In this document: piece by piece, positions 9,992-18,331 of the stretch
How the letters are laid out: each line of letters opens with the position of its first letter
How positions within the stretch are numbered: the first letter of the stretch is position 1
From: Pararhodobacter zhoushanensis
Lineage (GTDB): Bacteria; Pseudomonadota; Alphaproteobacteria; Rhodobacterales; Rhodobacteraceae
Assembly: GCF_025949695.1 (NCBI RefSeq)
Contig: NZ_JAPDFL010000001.1
Span: 3,041,501-3,105,500, forward strand
Length of the DNA stretch: 64,000 bases
Direction of reading: 5' to 3'
Notes under the pieces: generated by a model
What the model was told of the DNA's origin: nothing
Databases searched by the model: none
The model's input: the letters and a program-made list of their open reading frames with translations, nothing else
Translations under genes and position numbers: made by a program

Positions 9992-10858
9992 ATGCCTTAC
10001 GCCCACAACGGACCCGTCGCGGTCCATTACGACACGCAGGGCACCGGGGTGCCGGTGGTGATGCTGGCGGGCGCGGGGCGTCCGGCGTCGGATTTCGACG
10101 CGGTGTTTTGCGCGCCGCTGCTGGCGCAGGGCTTCATGCCGCTCAGGATCGACAGCCGCGATACCGGGCGCTCGGCCAGCTTTGCCGGGCAGCCCGCGCG
10201 GCTGGCGCAGGTCAGGCAGCGCGCGCTGGGACAGGATGGTGCGCCGCCGCCCTACGCACTGGGTGATATGGCCGGGGATGTGCTGGCGGTGCTGGACCAC
10301 GCCGGGATAGAGCGCGCGCATCTGGTCGGGCGGTCGCTGGGCGCGATGGTGGCGCAGGCCGTGGCGATTGCCGCGCCTGCACGGGTATTGAGCCTGTCGC
10401 TGATCATGGCCTCGAGCCGCACCCTGCCCGCGCAGGTGCCCGAGGCGGTGCTGGACCGGCTGGAGGCCGAACAGGTCACGACCGCCGAGGACTATGTCGC
10501 GCGTCAGTTGCGCGTGGCGGCGGCGAATGGGCTGGCGCAGGATTATGACGCGGCGCGGATCGCCGGGGAAGCGCGCCTTGCCTGGGCGCATGGCATCGCG
10601 CCGGGCGCAACAGCGCGGCATTTCGCGGTCAGTCTGGCGGCGGGCGATCTGCGGCCCGGTCTGGCGGGCCTGCACCTGCCCGCGCTGATTCTTCACGGGC
10701 GGCAGGATGCGCTGATCCCGCTGATCCGCGCCGAGGAATGCGCCGCTGCCCTGCCCGGCGCGCAGCTTGAGGTGATCGAGGACATGGCCCATGACGGCCC
10801 CCCGCGCCTGCGCCGCCGCTGGGGTGCGCGGATTGCGGCGCATCTGGCCAGCCTGTGA
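9992..10858 (+). CDS. Alpha/beta-fold hydrolase
   Basis: 288-residue alpha/beta hydrolase. The nucleophile elbow is GRSLGAM (Ser near residue 114), preceded by the oxyanion region LAGAGRPASDFD; a late acid (HGRQDALIP) and histidine (EDMAHDGPP) complete the triad. I start at ATG 9992 (MPYAHNGPVAVHYDTQG) because the upstream frame overlaps the crotonase and has no family similarity. Last enzyme of the operon, probably hydrolysing an ester, lactone or CoA thioester intermediate. Confidence 0.85.
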   Translation: MPYAHNGPVAVHYDTQGTGVPVVMLAGAGRPASDFDAVFCAPLLAQGFMPLRIDSRDTGRSASFAGQPARLAQVRQRALGQDGAPPPYALGDMAGDVLAVLDHAGIERAHLVGRSLGAMVAQAVAIAAPARVLSLSLIMASSRTLPAQVPEAVLDRLEAEQVTTAEDYVARQLRVAAANGLAQDYDAARIAGEARLAWAHGIAPGATARHFAVSLAAGDLRPGLAGLHLPALILHGRQDALIPLIRAEECAAALPGAQLEVIEDMAHDGPPRLRRRWGARIAAHLASL

Positions 10859-10863
10859 CCTGC

Positions 10864-10879
10864 CATCACATATGTGATT
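10864..10879. promoter_or_regulatory. Candidate IclR operator, site D (autoregulatory)
   Basis: Contains the perfect 14-bp palindrome ATCACATATGTGAT, the most symmetrical of the five island sites. It lies six bases after the hydrolase stop and 110 bases before the iclR start, consistent with autoregulation. Confidence 0.6.
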
Positions 10880-10988
10880 CCCCCTCGCCCCGCGCCGATA
10901 CTTCGCGCAAGGTCGAAACGCTGCCGTAAGCTCATCCCAGAGGACCGGCCAGCGCCGGGAGAGGCCAGCACCGTGGGAGGAGCATGTG

Positions 10989-11771
10989 ATGCAGGGACTT
11001 GCAGTGAAATCGACGTTGCGGACGTTCGAGGTTCTCGAATTCTTTCGCGAACAGCGGCGGCCGCTCAGGCTGAACGAGATCTACAAAGCCCTGAACTATC
11101 CGCAGTCGAGCACGACGAACCTGCTCAAGAGCATGGTGATGACGGGCTACCTGAACTACAACCGCAAGACGCGGATGTACCTGCCGACGATGCGGGTAAG
11201 CAGTCTGGGCAGCTGGCTGCACAGCGTCATCCACAACGACGGCGATCTGCGCAAACTGGTCGATACGGTTCAGGCGCGCACCGACGAAACCGTCGGCGTC
11301 GTGGCGCAGAACGATCTGTTCATCCAGTACATCATGCTCAAGACCCCGACGCATGACTTCAAGATGCCGCCCAGCGAAGGGGATATGCGGCTGCTGATCG
11401 ACTCGTCTGCGGGGCTGACGATCCTCAGCCGGTTGCGTGACAGCGCCATCGAGAAATTCTACCGCTTCACCAAGTATCACTACCCTCGGCTGGAATACTT
11501 CGCCAGCTACGCCGACCTGATGAAAGAGATCCGCTGGGTGCGCTATATCGGCCATTGCTACATGCCGATGCTCCCGACGCCCGAGGTCGCCTCGGTCGCA
11601 ATTCCGCTTGAGGAAGAGATGTTCGGCATCCCGTTGGCGCTGGGGGTGGGCGGGCTGCAACCGCGCATTGCCGCGCGCAAGGAAGAGCTGCTGGCGATCA
11701 TGCACGAGGCGGTGGCCGAGTTCCACGAAACCAGCCGCCAGAACAGCAACGGGGCTTTGGCCGCCGAATAG
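10989..11771 (+). CDS. IclR-family transcriptional regulator
   Basis: 260-residue regulator with an N-terminal winged helix-turn-helix (KSTLRTFEVLEFFREQRRPL ... SSTTNLLKSMVMTGYLNYN, residues 6-60) and a C-terminal IclR effector domain with the QARTDETVGVVAQND and LIDSSAGLTILSRL stretches. The ATG at 10989 has GGGAGGAG six bases upstream. It lies directly downstream of the catabolic operon, convergent with the SDR gene, and a perfect palindrome precedes it. The likely ligand is the pathway substrate or its CoA ester. Whether it represses or activates cannot be told from sequence. Confidence 0.9.
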   Translation: MQGLAVKSTLRTFEVLEFFREQRRPLRLNEIYKALNYPQSSTTNLLKSMVMTGYLNYNRKTRMYLPTMRVSSLGSWLHSVIHNDGDLRKLVDTVQARTDETVGVVAQNDLFIQYIMLKTPTHDFKMPPSEGDMRLLIDSSAGLTILSRLRDSAIEKFYRFTKYHYPRLEYFASYADLMKEIRWVRYIGHCYMPMLPTPEVASVAIPLEEEMFGIPLALGVGGLQPRIAARKEELLAIMHEAVAEFHETSRQNSNGALAAE

Positions 11772-11783
11772 GCGGCCAAAGGG

Positions 11784-12542
11784 TCAGCGGCGAAAGGCGT
11801 GCCCTATGCCGCCATCGACGGCAAGCGACTGGCCGGTGACAAATCCTGAGCGTTCTGACGCCAGCCAGAGCACGGCCTGCGCGATGTCCGCTTCGGTGCC
11901 AATGCGACCCAGCGGCGTGCTGGCCGCGCGCGCGGCTAACGTCTCGGCGTCGAGCATGGCGCGCACCGCGTCGGTCGCGATGGTCGAGGGCGCGACGGCG
12001 TTGACGCGGATGCCCTGCGGCCCCAGCTCGACCGAGGCCGCGCGGGTCATGCCATCGACCGCTGCCTTGACGCCGGAATAGAGCAGCGTGTTGGCGCTGG
12101 CGATCCGCCCGGCCATCGAGCCGATGTTGACCACACTGCCCCCGCCCCGCGCGCGCATCGCCGGCACGGCGGCTTGCAGGCCCCAGACGATGCCCGCCAT
12201 GCCGACGCCGACCATGCGCGACAGCACGTCGGGTTCGATCTGCTCGATCGGCTCGTAGCGGTTCCACATCGCGTTGTTGACCAGAATATCCAGCCCGCCG
12301 AACGTCTCGACGCAGCGCGCCACGGCCCGCTGCATCGCCGCGCGGTCGGACACATCGGCACCGATGCCCATCGCGGTGCCCCCTGTGGCCGTGATCCCCT
12401 CGGCAGCGGTCTGCGCCCAGGCGTCTTTGAGATCCACCAGCACCACCGACGCCCCGGCCTCGGCCAGCGTGGTGGCGATGGCACGGCCCAACCCGCGGGA
12501 CGCACCGGTAACCAGCGCGATTTTGTTGCTCAACTCGGTCAT
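11784..12542 (-). CDS. Short-chain dehydrogenase/reductase
   Basis: NAD(P)-dependent oxidoreductase of the classical SDR family, 252 residues. Cofactor motif TGASRGLGRA at residues 12-21, NNA near 88, catalytic Ser-Tyr-Lys as S...YSGVK near 150-160. The aspartate in VVLVDLKD after beta-2 suggests NAD. Start ATG 12542 (MTELSNKIALVTG) is chosen because the longer frame adds a low-complexity arginine-rich leader. Ends 12 bases from the convergent iclR stop and is preceded by a strong copy of the IclR palindrome, so it probably oxidises the hydroxyacyl-CoA made by the crotonase. Confidence 0.9.
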   Translation of the reverse strand: MTELSNKIALVTGASRGLGRAIATTLAEAGASVVLVDLKDAWAQTAAEGITATGGTAMGIGADVSDRAAMQRAVARCVETFGGLDILVNNAMWNRYEPIEQIEPDVLSRMVGVGMAGIVWGLQAAVPAMRARGGGSVVNIGSMAGRIASANTLLYSGVKAAVDGMTRAASVELGPQGIRVNAVAPSTIATDAVRAMLDAETLAARAASTPLGRIGTEADIAQAVLWLASERSGFVTGQSLAVDGGIGHAFRR

Positions 12543-12624
12543 TGCTTTCCCAACCCGGTACATTGGGGCCGACCTTGCCCGTCGCGCGGACCGGCGCAAA
12601 GCGCGCAGCCTTTCGGCGCGCCAC

Positions 12625-12640
12625 AATCGCATACGCGATT
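12625..12640. promoter_or_regulatory. Candidate IclR operator, site E
   Basis: Reads AATCGCATACGCGATT: inverted AATCGC/GCGATT half-sites with a four-base centre. It lies 83 bases upstream of the SDR start, the same distance as site C from the crotonase, on the other strand. Confidence 0.6.
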
Positions 12641-12956
12641 GCCGGGCGCGGCGGCGGGCGGAAGAAAGGCCCGACGGGGATGCACTTGCCCCGGCGCCCA
12701 ACCCTATGGGGCCCGGCCGAGAGCTTTACCCCGGCGCGTTGCGATGCTTGCAATGCGCCCGGGACGGCCTTATCCTGTTGCAAAGAGTATGGAGATTTAA
12801 TGTCCCGTTGAGGTGGGGAGGCAAGGCGCCCTCCCAAAACAAGATCGAACCACGCAAAGCCCCTGCTTGGTGCGGGGGCGCTGGTTTCTTGTAGACCCCT
12901 ATCGAGTATTTGCGGCACGGATCGGATCCGCTGCCGGGACATGAAAGCCTGACCCC
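12641..12956. other. Intergenic region upstream of rsgA
   Basis: About 315 bases without a convincing gene. A hairpin with 8-bp arms (GCCCCTGC / GCGGGGGC, one G-T pair, loop of five) lies at 12859-12879; it has no clear T-run, so its role is unknown. The rsgA promoter must lie here, but no confident -35/-10 pair was identified. Confidence 0.4.
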
Positions 12957-14024
12957 ATGACTCGGGATTTTTCCCAATTCCTGCCCCTTGCCACCCCGCC
13001 CAAACGCGAGCGCAGCCTGCTCGAACGCTTGGGCTGGACCCCGTTCTTCAGCCAGCAGATCGACCCCGAAGCGCTGATCAACACGCCCCCGGTGCGTGTT
13101 ACAGCCGTGCACCGCAGCGGCTTGCATGTGATGGGCAATGGCATCGACACGATGATCCCCCCGGGGCCGAATGCCACGGTTGGCGACTGGCTGCTCTATG
13201 ACGCCGCCCTCCCCGCCAACAGCGAAGTGCTCGAGCGCAAGAGCCTGATCGAGCGGCGCGCGGCGGGGCATGACCGCCGCAAGCAGAAGATCGCGGCCAA
13301 TCTGGACACGGCGTTTCTGGTCACCTCGTGCAACGATGACTTCAACGTCGCCCGGCTGGAACGCTATATCGCGCTGAGTTTCGAGGCAGGCGTTCAGCCG
13401 GTGATCATTCTGACCAAGCCCGACCTGTGCGATGATACCGCGCCCTATGTCGAGCAGGCTGCGGCGATCTCGGACCGGGTGCCGGTCGAGGTGCTCGATG
13501 CGCTGGCCGGGGACGTGACGGGGCGGCTGGCGCAATGGTGTCGGCCGGGACAGACGGTGGGGTTTCTGGGCTCGTCCGGCGTGGGGAAATCCACGCTGGT
13601 CAACGCGCTGTTCAACGCGCAGGTGGCCGAAACGCAAGGTATCCGCGAGGATGACAGCCGTGGGCGGCACACCACCACCCACCGCCAGCTGCACCTGACG
13701 CCCGAGGGGTGCGCGGTGCTGGATACGCCGGGGATGCGGGAAATCCAGCTGACCGACACCGAATCAGGCATCGCCGAGGTGTTTGACGATCTGAGCGAGC
13801 TGGCGCTGCGCTGCCGGTTCCGCGACTGCCGCCACGAGTCCGAACCGGGCTGCGCGGTGCAGGCCGCGCTGGCCAGCGGCGAGATCGACAAGGTGCGGCT
13901 GGAGCGCTGGAAGAAGCTGGGGACCGAGGATCGCTCGAACACCAAGGCGCTGCACGAGCGCAAGAGCGAGGGCAAGGCCCTGCGCAAGCAGATCAAGGCG
14001 GCGTTGAAGTCAAAGCGCGAGTGA
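12957..14024 (+). CDS. rsgA: Ribosome small-subunit-dependent GTPase A
   Basis: Circularly permuted GTPase that acts in late 30S ribosome maturation, 355 residues. Motif order is the permuted one: G4 as ILTKPD near residue 148, then G1 GSSGVGKST near 205, the G2-region DDSRGRHTTTH and G3 DTPGMRE. The zinc-binding C-terminal segment is CRFRDCRHESEPGC. The N-terminal OB-fold is present, and the basic tail ends KALRKQIKAALKSKRE. Monocistronic by appearance. Confidence 0.95.
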   Translation: MTRDFSQFLPLATPPKRERSLLERLGWTPFFSQQIDPEALINTPPVRVTAVHRSGLHVMGNGIDTMIPPGPNATVGDWLLYDAALPANSEVLERKSLIERRAAGHDRRKQKIAANLDTAFLVTSCNDDFNVARLERYIALSFEAGVQPVIILTKPDLCDDTAPYVEQAAAISDRVPVEVLDALAGDVTGRLAQWCRPGQTVGFLGSSGVGKSTLVNALFNAQVAETQGIREDDSRGRHTTTHRQLHLTPEGCAVLDTPGMREIQLTDTESGIAEVFDDLSELALRCRFRDCRHESEPGCAVQAALASGEIDKVRLERWKKLGTEDRSNTKALHERKSEGKALRKQIKAALKSKRE

Positions 14025-14134
14025 ACGGGGCAACGCCTTTGGCAATTCGGCCCGGGTTTCGCGCTTGTGGCTTGACCTCGGCCCATTGCCTGCGGTCTTA
14101 AGAAGCAATGTTTACACGCCGTAGAGGGCCTTGA

Positions 14135-14404
14135 ATGATGTATAACCGCAGTTTGGCAGTCGCGGCACTGCTGCTCGTTTCCGCCTGTGTCTCGACCCCG
14201 GAAAACCCCAACGGCCCCAGCTATCTGGCCGAATTGCCCGAAGGACTGGCCCAGACCGCTGCACCCGGTCAGGATCTGGACCGCGTGCGCATCATGCCCG
14301 ATGATGGCTGCTACTGGTACGAATACACCAACATCGTCGAAACCACGATGCTGCCGCTGCGCACCAGTGAAGGTCGCCCGATCTGCTCGCGCGCGCAAAG
14401 CTGA
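14135..14404 (+). CDS. Small predicted lipoprotein
   Basis: 89-residue protein with a lipoprotein signal: charged start MMYNRS, hydrophobic LAVAALLLV and lipobox VSAC with the modified cysteine near residue 18. The mature part (STPENPNGPSYLAELPEGLA ... DDGCYWYEYTNIVETTMLPLR) has no family I recognise, though a CYWYE-type segment recurs in small alphaproteobacterial lipoproteins. Followed by a strong terminator, which supports it as a real transcription unit. Confidence 0.7.
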   Translation: MMYNRSLAVAALLLVSACVSTPENPNGPSYLAELPEGLAQTAAPGQDLDRVRIMPDDGCYWYEYTNIVETTMLPLRTSEGRPICSRAQS

Positions 14405-14425
14405 CGCGGGGGCCAACAGGCCCAT

Positions 14426-14466
14426 GAAAAAGCCGGGCACTGCGCAAAGCGGTGCCCGGCTTTTTC
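14426..14466. terminator. Bidirectional rho-independent terminator
   Basis: Stem AGCCGGGCAC / GTGCCCGGCT around an 11-base centre, flanked by AAAAA on the left and TTTTT on the right. It sits between the convergent lipoprotein and L,D-transpeptidase genes and can serve both. Confidence 0.9.
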
Positions 14467-14482
14467 ATTGCAACACAAGCGC

Positions 14483-15118
14483 TTACTCGGCGTCGTACAG
14501 ATGCGCGACAGCGCCCAGTTCAACCTGCTCGAACAGGTCGATGATATGCGCCATCACCATGCGCACGCAGCCCGAGCTGGCGCGCTGGCCAATGGACCAC
14601 GGCTGCGGCGTGCCATGAATACGCAGATAGGTGTCCCGCTCGCCGACATAGAGATACAGCGCCCGGGCACCCAGCGGGTTCTCGGGACCGCCGGGCATGC
14701 CCCCGGCGAATTCCTCATACGACGGCGTGTGGCGGATCATGTTTGCCGTCGGCGTCCAGGACGGCCAGCGCACCTTGCGGCGGATGGTGTAGACGCCCGG
14801 CTCATACAGGTCATCGCGCCCGATGGCGACGCCGTAGCGCATCGCCGTGCCGTCGTTCTGGATGTGGTACAGATAGCGCGCCACGGCATCGACATGGATG
14901 TCGCCGGCCCGCAAATTCGGGTTCGCCTGCACCCGGCGCGGCAAGAACCGCGAGGCCAGACCCCAGGGGTTGGAGAACGCAGGATCATAGCCTGCGGGAA
15001 TGACTTGCTCGTCCCAGGCGTCCCACTCGGCCTGATCCGCCTTGGCGCGACGCGGCGCGAGGAACGGAGCGGCGAGCGCCCCGGCGCTGGTCATGATGAA
15101 GTGACGTCTAGTCGACAC
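14483..15118 (-). CDS. L,D-transpeptidase (YkuD domain) with Tat signal
   Basis: Periplasmic peptidoglycan L,D-transpeptidase, 211 residues from a GTG at 15118. The start STRRHFIMTSAGALAAPFLA is a twin-arginine signal. The YkuD domain follows, with VDAVARYLYHIQNDGTAMRY and the catalytic block HGTPQPWSIGQRASSGCVRM (His near 172, Cys near 191). The GTG start is chosen because AAGGAA lies nine bases upstream; an ATG 14 codons earlier (15160) would add a leader before the Tat motif. Likely cross-links peptidoglycan or attaches lipoproteins to it. Confidence 0.88.
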   Translation of the reverse strand: MSTRRHFIMTSAGALAAPFLAPRRAKADQAEWDAWDEQVIPAGYDPAFSNPWGLASRFLPRRVQANPNLRAGDIHVDAVARYLYHIQNDGTAMRYGVAIGRDDLYEPGVYTIRRKVRWPSWTPTANMIRHTPSYEEFAGGMPGGPENPLGARALYLYVGERDTYLRIHGTPQPWSIGQRASSGCVRMVMAHIIDLFEQVELGAVAHLYDAE

Positions 15119-15408
15119 AGATCTTGTTCCTTGCCTGCAAGGGCTACCATTGGCGTTCAATATGCTCAGGACGGGGTCAGAGGCAAACCCTTAGGTCAAA
15201 AAGCCTGATCACTGTTGCGCAAACTGGACGCCCTGTGTCGTTGCCGCCGCGACCCGCGCCCTGCCGCGTTCCAAGGCCGGGAAGAAAGTTTAGAACGATT
15301 TTAGCCGCTTGCGCGATGGCTTGGCGATTCTCCTCGCAATCATGGTGGATTAAGTCCATACCAATCGAACCCGCGCGGTAGCTCTGCGTGGCGTCAGGAA
15401 GGGCCATC
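15119..15408. other. Intergenic region between L,D-transpeptidase and a small ORF
   Basis: About 290 bases. Open frames exist on both strands but none has a recognisable product or convincing ribosome site. It must contain the divergent promoters of the flanking genes; no confident motif was found. Confidence 0.4.
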
Positions 15409-15603
15409 ATGGGCGCCGAGACGACCGCGATCCGCCGCAGCAGCGCCGATGATTTGGCACTGTCGCCCCAGCAGACACCAAGATCCGAGCGCGCGAGCGC
15501 CGAGGTGATCGGCCGCCAATGGTCCGATTTCTTTGCGCGAATCGCCCATGGCCCCGTTGCCGCGCCGGAGCAAGACACCCTGCCACCCCCCGATCGCAAG
15601 TGA
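15409..15603 (+). CDS. Small hypothetical protein
   Basis: Possible 64-residue soluble protein starting MGAETTAIRRSSADDLALSP. GGAAGG precedes the ATG at 15409 at about five bases. The sequence is polar, with an amphipathic middle (EVIGRQWSDFFARIAHG) and a proline-rich tail. I recognise no family. Frames on the opposite strand are equally long, so coding status is uncertain. Confidence 0.35.
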   Translation: MGAETTAIRRSSADDLALSPQQTPRSERASAEVIGRQWSDFFARIAHGPVAAPEQDTLPPPDRK

Positions 15604-15779
15604 CGGGACCTGCAGTGCGCAAGCGCTGTGGGGTGGGGTTTTCCTGAGCGACACGACCGAAGCGGCGATCTGGCCCCCAAGGCCATTGATCCTGATTCGT
15701 GCGGCGACGCCGGGAAGGAAGCGGCGGGGTCAGCTCCGCCGCTTCCGGCAATTTGACCTATGTTCGGAAAGGAACACAG

Positions 15780-15983
15780 ATGGGTATTTCGACACCTAAG
15801 AAGCCGTTCGACCTGAAGGAATTCCTCAGCGAGAAGGGCAAGCCGCGCAATGTGCGGCGCAATTTCGCCATGCGCGGTGCGGCCAGTGCCGCCCCCGCCG
15901 AGACCGCGGCCGAGCCCGAGGCAGATGTCGACACCGACGCCGAGCCCTCGACCGAGGCAAAGCCGGACGCGACCGAGAAATAA
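15780..15983 (+). CDS. Small hypothetical protein, basic head and acidic tail
   Basis: 67-residue protein starting MGISTPKKPFDLKEFLSEKG, with AAAGGAAC a few bases before the ATG. The first half is basic (KGKPRNVRRNFAMRG) and the second half is alanine/glutamate/aspartate rich and probably disordered. No family recognised. The strong ribosome site and codon use in line with neighbours support it as a real gene. Confidence 0.5.
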   Translation: MGISTPKKPFDLKEFLSEKGKPRNVRRNFAMRGAASAAPAETAAEPEADVDTDAEPSTEAKPDATEK

Positions 15984-16174
15984 CAGGGGCTTGCGATGCC
16001 TGTTGGCGGGCCGGTGGCTGGTGCGGGGTAAACCAGCGCTGGCTATTTGCCGCGATACGGTGTATTGAGTGCGGGCATCTCTATTTTCGGACTGTTCCTT
16101 TCGGCTCAGCCTTCGATCTTTAGCTCTGCCGAGTCGCTGCGCTGTGTGGGCGACACAAAAGAAGGAATAACACG
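15984..16174 (+). other. Leader region of the cold-shock gene
   Basis: About 190 bases before cspA with no ORF. Long 5' leaders are usual for CspA-family genes, where mRNA structure governs cold induction. Here the stretch from about 16070 is T-rich compared with its surroundings and ends with AGAAGGAATAACACG before the start codon. A thermosensing role is inferred only. Confidence 0.4.
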
Positions 16175-16381
16175 ATGGCTAATGGCACCGTGAAATGGTT
16201 CAATCAGACCAAAGGTTTCGGCTTCATCGCTCCGGCTGAAGGCGGCAAAGACGTGTTCGTGCACATCTCGGCTCTGGAGCGCGCTGGCATCCGTCACCTC
16301 GACGACGGCCAGGCTGTGACCTACAATGTCGAAAACGGCCGTGACGGCCGTCAGTCGGCCATGGATCTCGCGCTGGCCTGA
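16175..16381 (+). CDS. cspA: CspA-family cold-shock protein
   Basis: 68-residue single-domain cold-shock protein, an RNA/ssDNA chaperone. RNP1 is KGFGFIAP (residues 13-20) and RNP2 is VFVHIS (residues 27-32); the start [16 protein letters not shown] is the family hallmark. AGAAGGAA precedes the start. Followed by a terminator, so it is monocistronic. Confidence 0.95.
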   Translation: MANGTVKWFNQTKGFGFIAPAEGGKDVFVHISALERAGIRHLDDGQAVTYNVENGRDGRQSAMDLALA

Positions 16382-16420
16382 TCGGCCCCGAGACCGCGCC
16401 AACCGGCGTAAGACAGTTTG

Positions 16421-16451
16421 AAGGGCCTGGCACATCGTGCCGGGCCCTTTT
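16421..16451 (+). terminator. Rho-independent terminator after cspA
   Basis: Arms AAGGGCCTGGCAC / GTGCCGGGCCCTT with an ATC loop and a TTTT end; 13 bp with one mismatch. Confidence 0.88.
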
Positions 16452-16503
16452 GCTTTGCAGCGGTTAGGCGGTAGCATCGCCCTGCCCTTGTGAAAGTTCC
16501 CGC

Positions 16504-17433
16504 ATGCCACCCTCCCGCCCCGCCTTGCCGCCGCTCAACGCGCTCAGGGCCTTTGATGCGGTGGTGCGGCTGGGCAGCGTGAGTGCGGCAGCCTCGGCGC
16601 TGGATGTTGCGCCCTCGACCATCACCCAGCATCTGCGCAATCTTGAGGATCATCTGGGCGCGTCCCTGTTCGAGCGCTCGGCCAACGCGATCACCCCCAA
16701 CGCGCGGGCGCTGGCCTATGCCGAAGCGGTGCGCGCCGGGTTCGATCAGCTCTTTGCCGCCAGCGAAGCGATCTCGGCGGGGTTGAGCGAAGCGCCGATC
16801 CGTCTGAGCGCCGCGCCGACGCTGGCCGGCGCGTGGCTGGCGCGGCTGATCGCGCAGGTCGAGGCTGAGTTTCCCGGTGTGGCGATCCGGTGCGATTTCT
16901 CGCCGCAGCCTGCGGACGTAGACGCCGATCAGGTGGATATCGCCTTGCGCTATGGCGCGGGGCCGTATCCGGGTGCGGTGGTCGAGCCGCTCTATACCGA
17001 TGTGATGGCTCCGGTTTGCACGCCCCGGGTGGCGGCGGGGTTGGCCGCACCTGAGGATCTGGTGAACGCCCTGCGCATCGACACCGCCGAGACCGCGCCG
17101 GATGGCCGGTCGCTGTGGGCCTGGTGGGCGCAGCAGGCAGCAGGCGACAGCCTGGCGCTGGCGCTGGCGCAACCGGGGCGCTGGCAGGTGCAGGGGTCGG
17201 CGTTCACGCAGGCGCTGTTGCTGGAGGCTCCGGCTGTGGCGGTGATGGAGCGCGGCCTGATTGCCGGGGCGCTGGCCAGCGGTGCGCTGGTCGCCCCCAT
17301 TGCCGCGTGGGTGCCTGCGCCGTGCGGTTATGCGCTGGTGACCGCGCGCAGGCGGGTGTTAAGACCGGCGGCGAAGCGGTTGAAAGCGCTGATCAAACGC
17401 CACGCGTCGCAAGCGCTGCGCCAGCCAGAATAA
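16504..17433 (+). CDS. LysR-family transcriptional regulator, GcvA-like
   Basis: 309-residue LTTR. The N-terminal HTH reads LNALRAFDAVVRLGSVSAAA ... VAPSTITQHLRNLEDHLG (residues 11-60), typical of the GcvA group; the C-terminal effector domain includes VDIALRYGAGPYPG. The 3' end overlaps the convergent EamA gene by about 41 bases. The target is unknown; the convergent exporter is not an obvious divergent-type target. Confidence 0.9.
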   Translation: MPPSRPALPPLNALRAFDAVVRLGSVSAAASALDVAPSTITQHLRNLEDHLGASLFERSANAITPNARALAYAEAVRAGFDQLFAASEAISAGLSEAPIRLSAAPTLAGAWLARLIAQVEAEFPGVAIRCDFSPQPADVDADQVDIALRYGAGPYPGAVVEPLYTDVMAPVCTPRVAAGLAAPEDLVNALRIDTAETAPDGRSLWAWWAQQAAGDSLALALAQPGRWQVQGSAFTQALLLEAPAVAVMERGLIAGALASGALVAPIAAWVPAPCGYALVTARRRVLRPAAKRLKALIKRHASQALRQPE

Positions 17434-18241
17434 GCCCGCCACCGATCACGGTAAGGGGGGAGAGCGTCTCGCCCAGCAACAGCACGCCGCCCAGCAGCGA
17501 CCAGACCGGCACCAACAGCAGATAGGGCGCGACGCGGTGGATCGGGTGGCGCATGATCAGCGCATACCAGCTGCCGACGCCAAAGGCGGTCATCGCAAGC
17601 CCGAGATAGCCCAGCTGCGCCCAGGCGAGCACCGGCGCGGCAGTGGCGGCGGGCACGGGTGCTTCAAGCACCAGCGACGCCAGCAGCAGCTGCGGTGCCG
17701 CGACCAGCGACATCGCCCCCAACAGGGCAAAGCCATTGCCCTGCCCGCCCAGTCCCAGCTTGCGCACAAGGATCTGGCCGACGGCCCAGATCAGCATGCT
17801 CAGCACCACCAGTCCCACCGCCGCGCCCTGCCCCGCCGCGCCCGGCGGTCCGGCCACCAGCGCGACGCCCGCCAGCGTCAGCGCAATCCCCGCCCATGCG
17901 GCGCGCGAGGGGCTCTCGCCCAGCCACAGGGCCGAAAGGATCAGCAACAGCGGTGCTTCCAACTGCACCAGCATGACGGTGGTGGACACATCCAACCGGC
18001 TGAGGCCGATGTAGCTGAGGCTGTAAGGCAGCGAGATCGCGCAGGTCGAGGCGATGAAGATCGCCCTGAAAGGCGCGCGGGGCCAGCGGGTCAGCGCGCA
18101 GATCGCCAGCCCGGCTATACAGAAGCGCAGGGCGGCGGTGAAAATGGGCGGGAAACTGTCGGTCGCGGTCTTGCCCAGCACCCAGCCCGCGCCCAGGACG
18201 AGCGACAGCAACAGGGCCAAGGCGATGTCTTTGCGGTGCAT
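17393..18241 (-). CDS. EamA/DMT-superfamily transporter
   Basis: 282-residue inner-membrane protein with about ten hydrophobic segments in two EamA repeats (first near residues 5-135, second near 150-280). The start MHRKDIALALLLSLVLGAGW and the LGESPSRAAWAGIALTLAGV and LGETLSPLTVIGGGLILAG segments mark the repeat ends. Members export amino acids or metabolites; the substrate is not predictable. Confidence 0.9.
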   Translation of the reverse strand: MHRKDIALALLLSLVLGAGWVLGKTATDSFPPIFTAALRFCIAGLAICALTRWPRAPFRAIFIASTCAISLPYSLSYIGLSRLDVSTTVMLVQLEAPLLLILSALWLGESPSRAAWAGIALTLAGVALVAGPPGAAGQGAAVGLVVLSMLIWAVGQILVRKLGLGGQGNGFALLGAMSLVAAPQLLLASLVLEAPVPAATAAPVLAWAQLGYLGLAMTAFGVGSWYALIMRHPIHRVAPYLLLVPVWSLLGGVLLLGETLSPLTVIGGGLILAGAALATRGV

Positions 18242-18331
18242 TCTGGTGTCCCCGGTTGATCCGGGGGCAGAATGGCGCGGCCCGGGCCCGCCGACAGCCG
18301 CGCAAATACCGGGGCTGTGCAGGGAAAACCG

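Noticed and set aside
15177..15686. 169-residue minus-strand open frame between the L,D-transpeptidase and the small proteins
   Set aside because: Low-complexity composition, no ribosome site and no family; two small plus-strand ORFs are more plausible.
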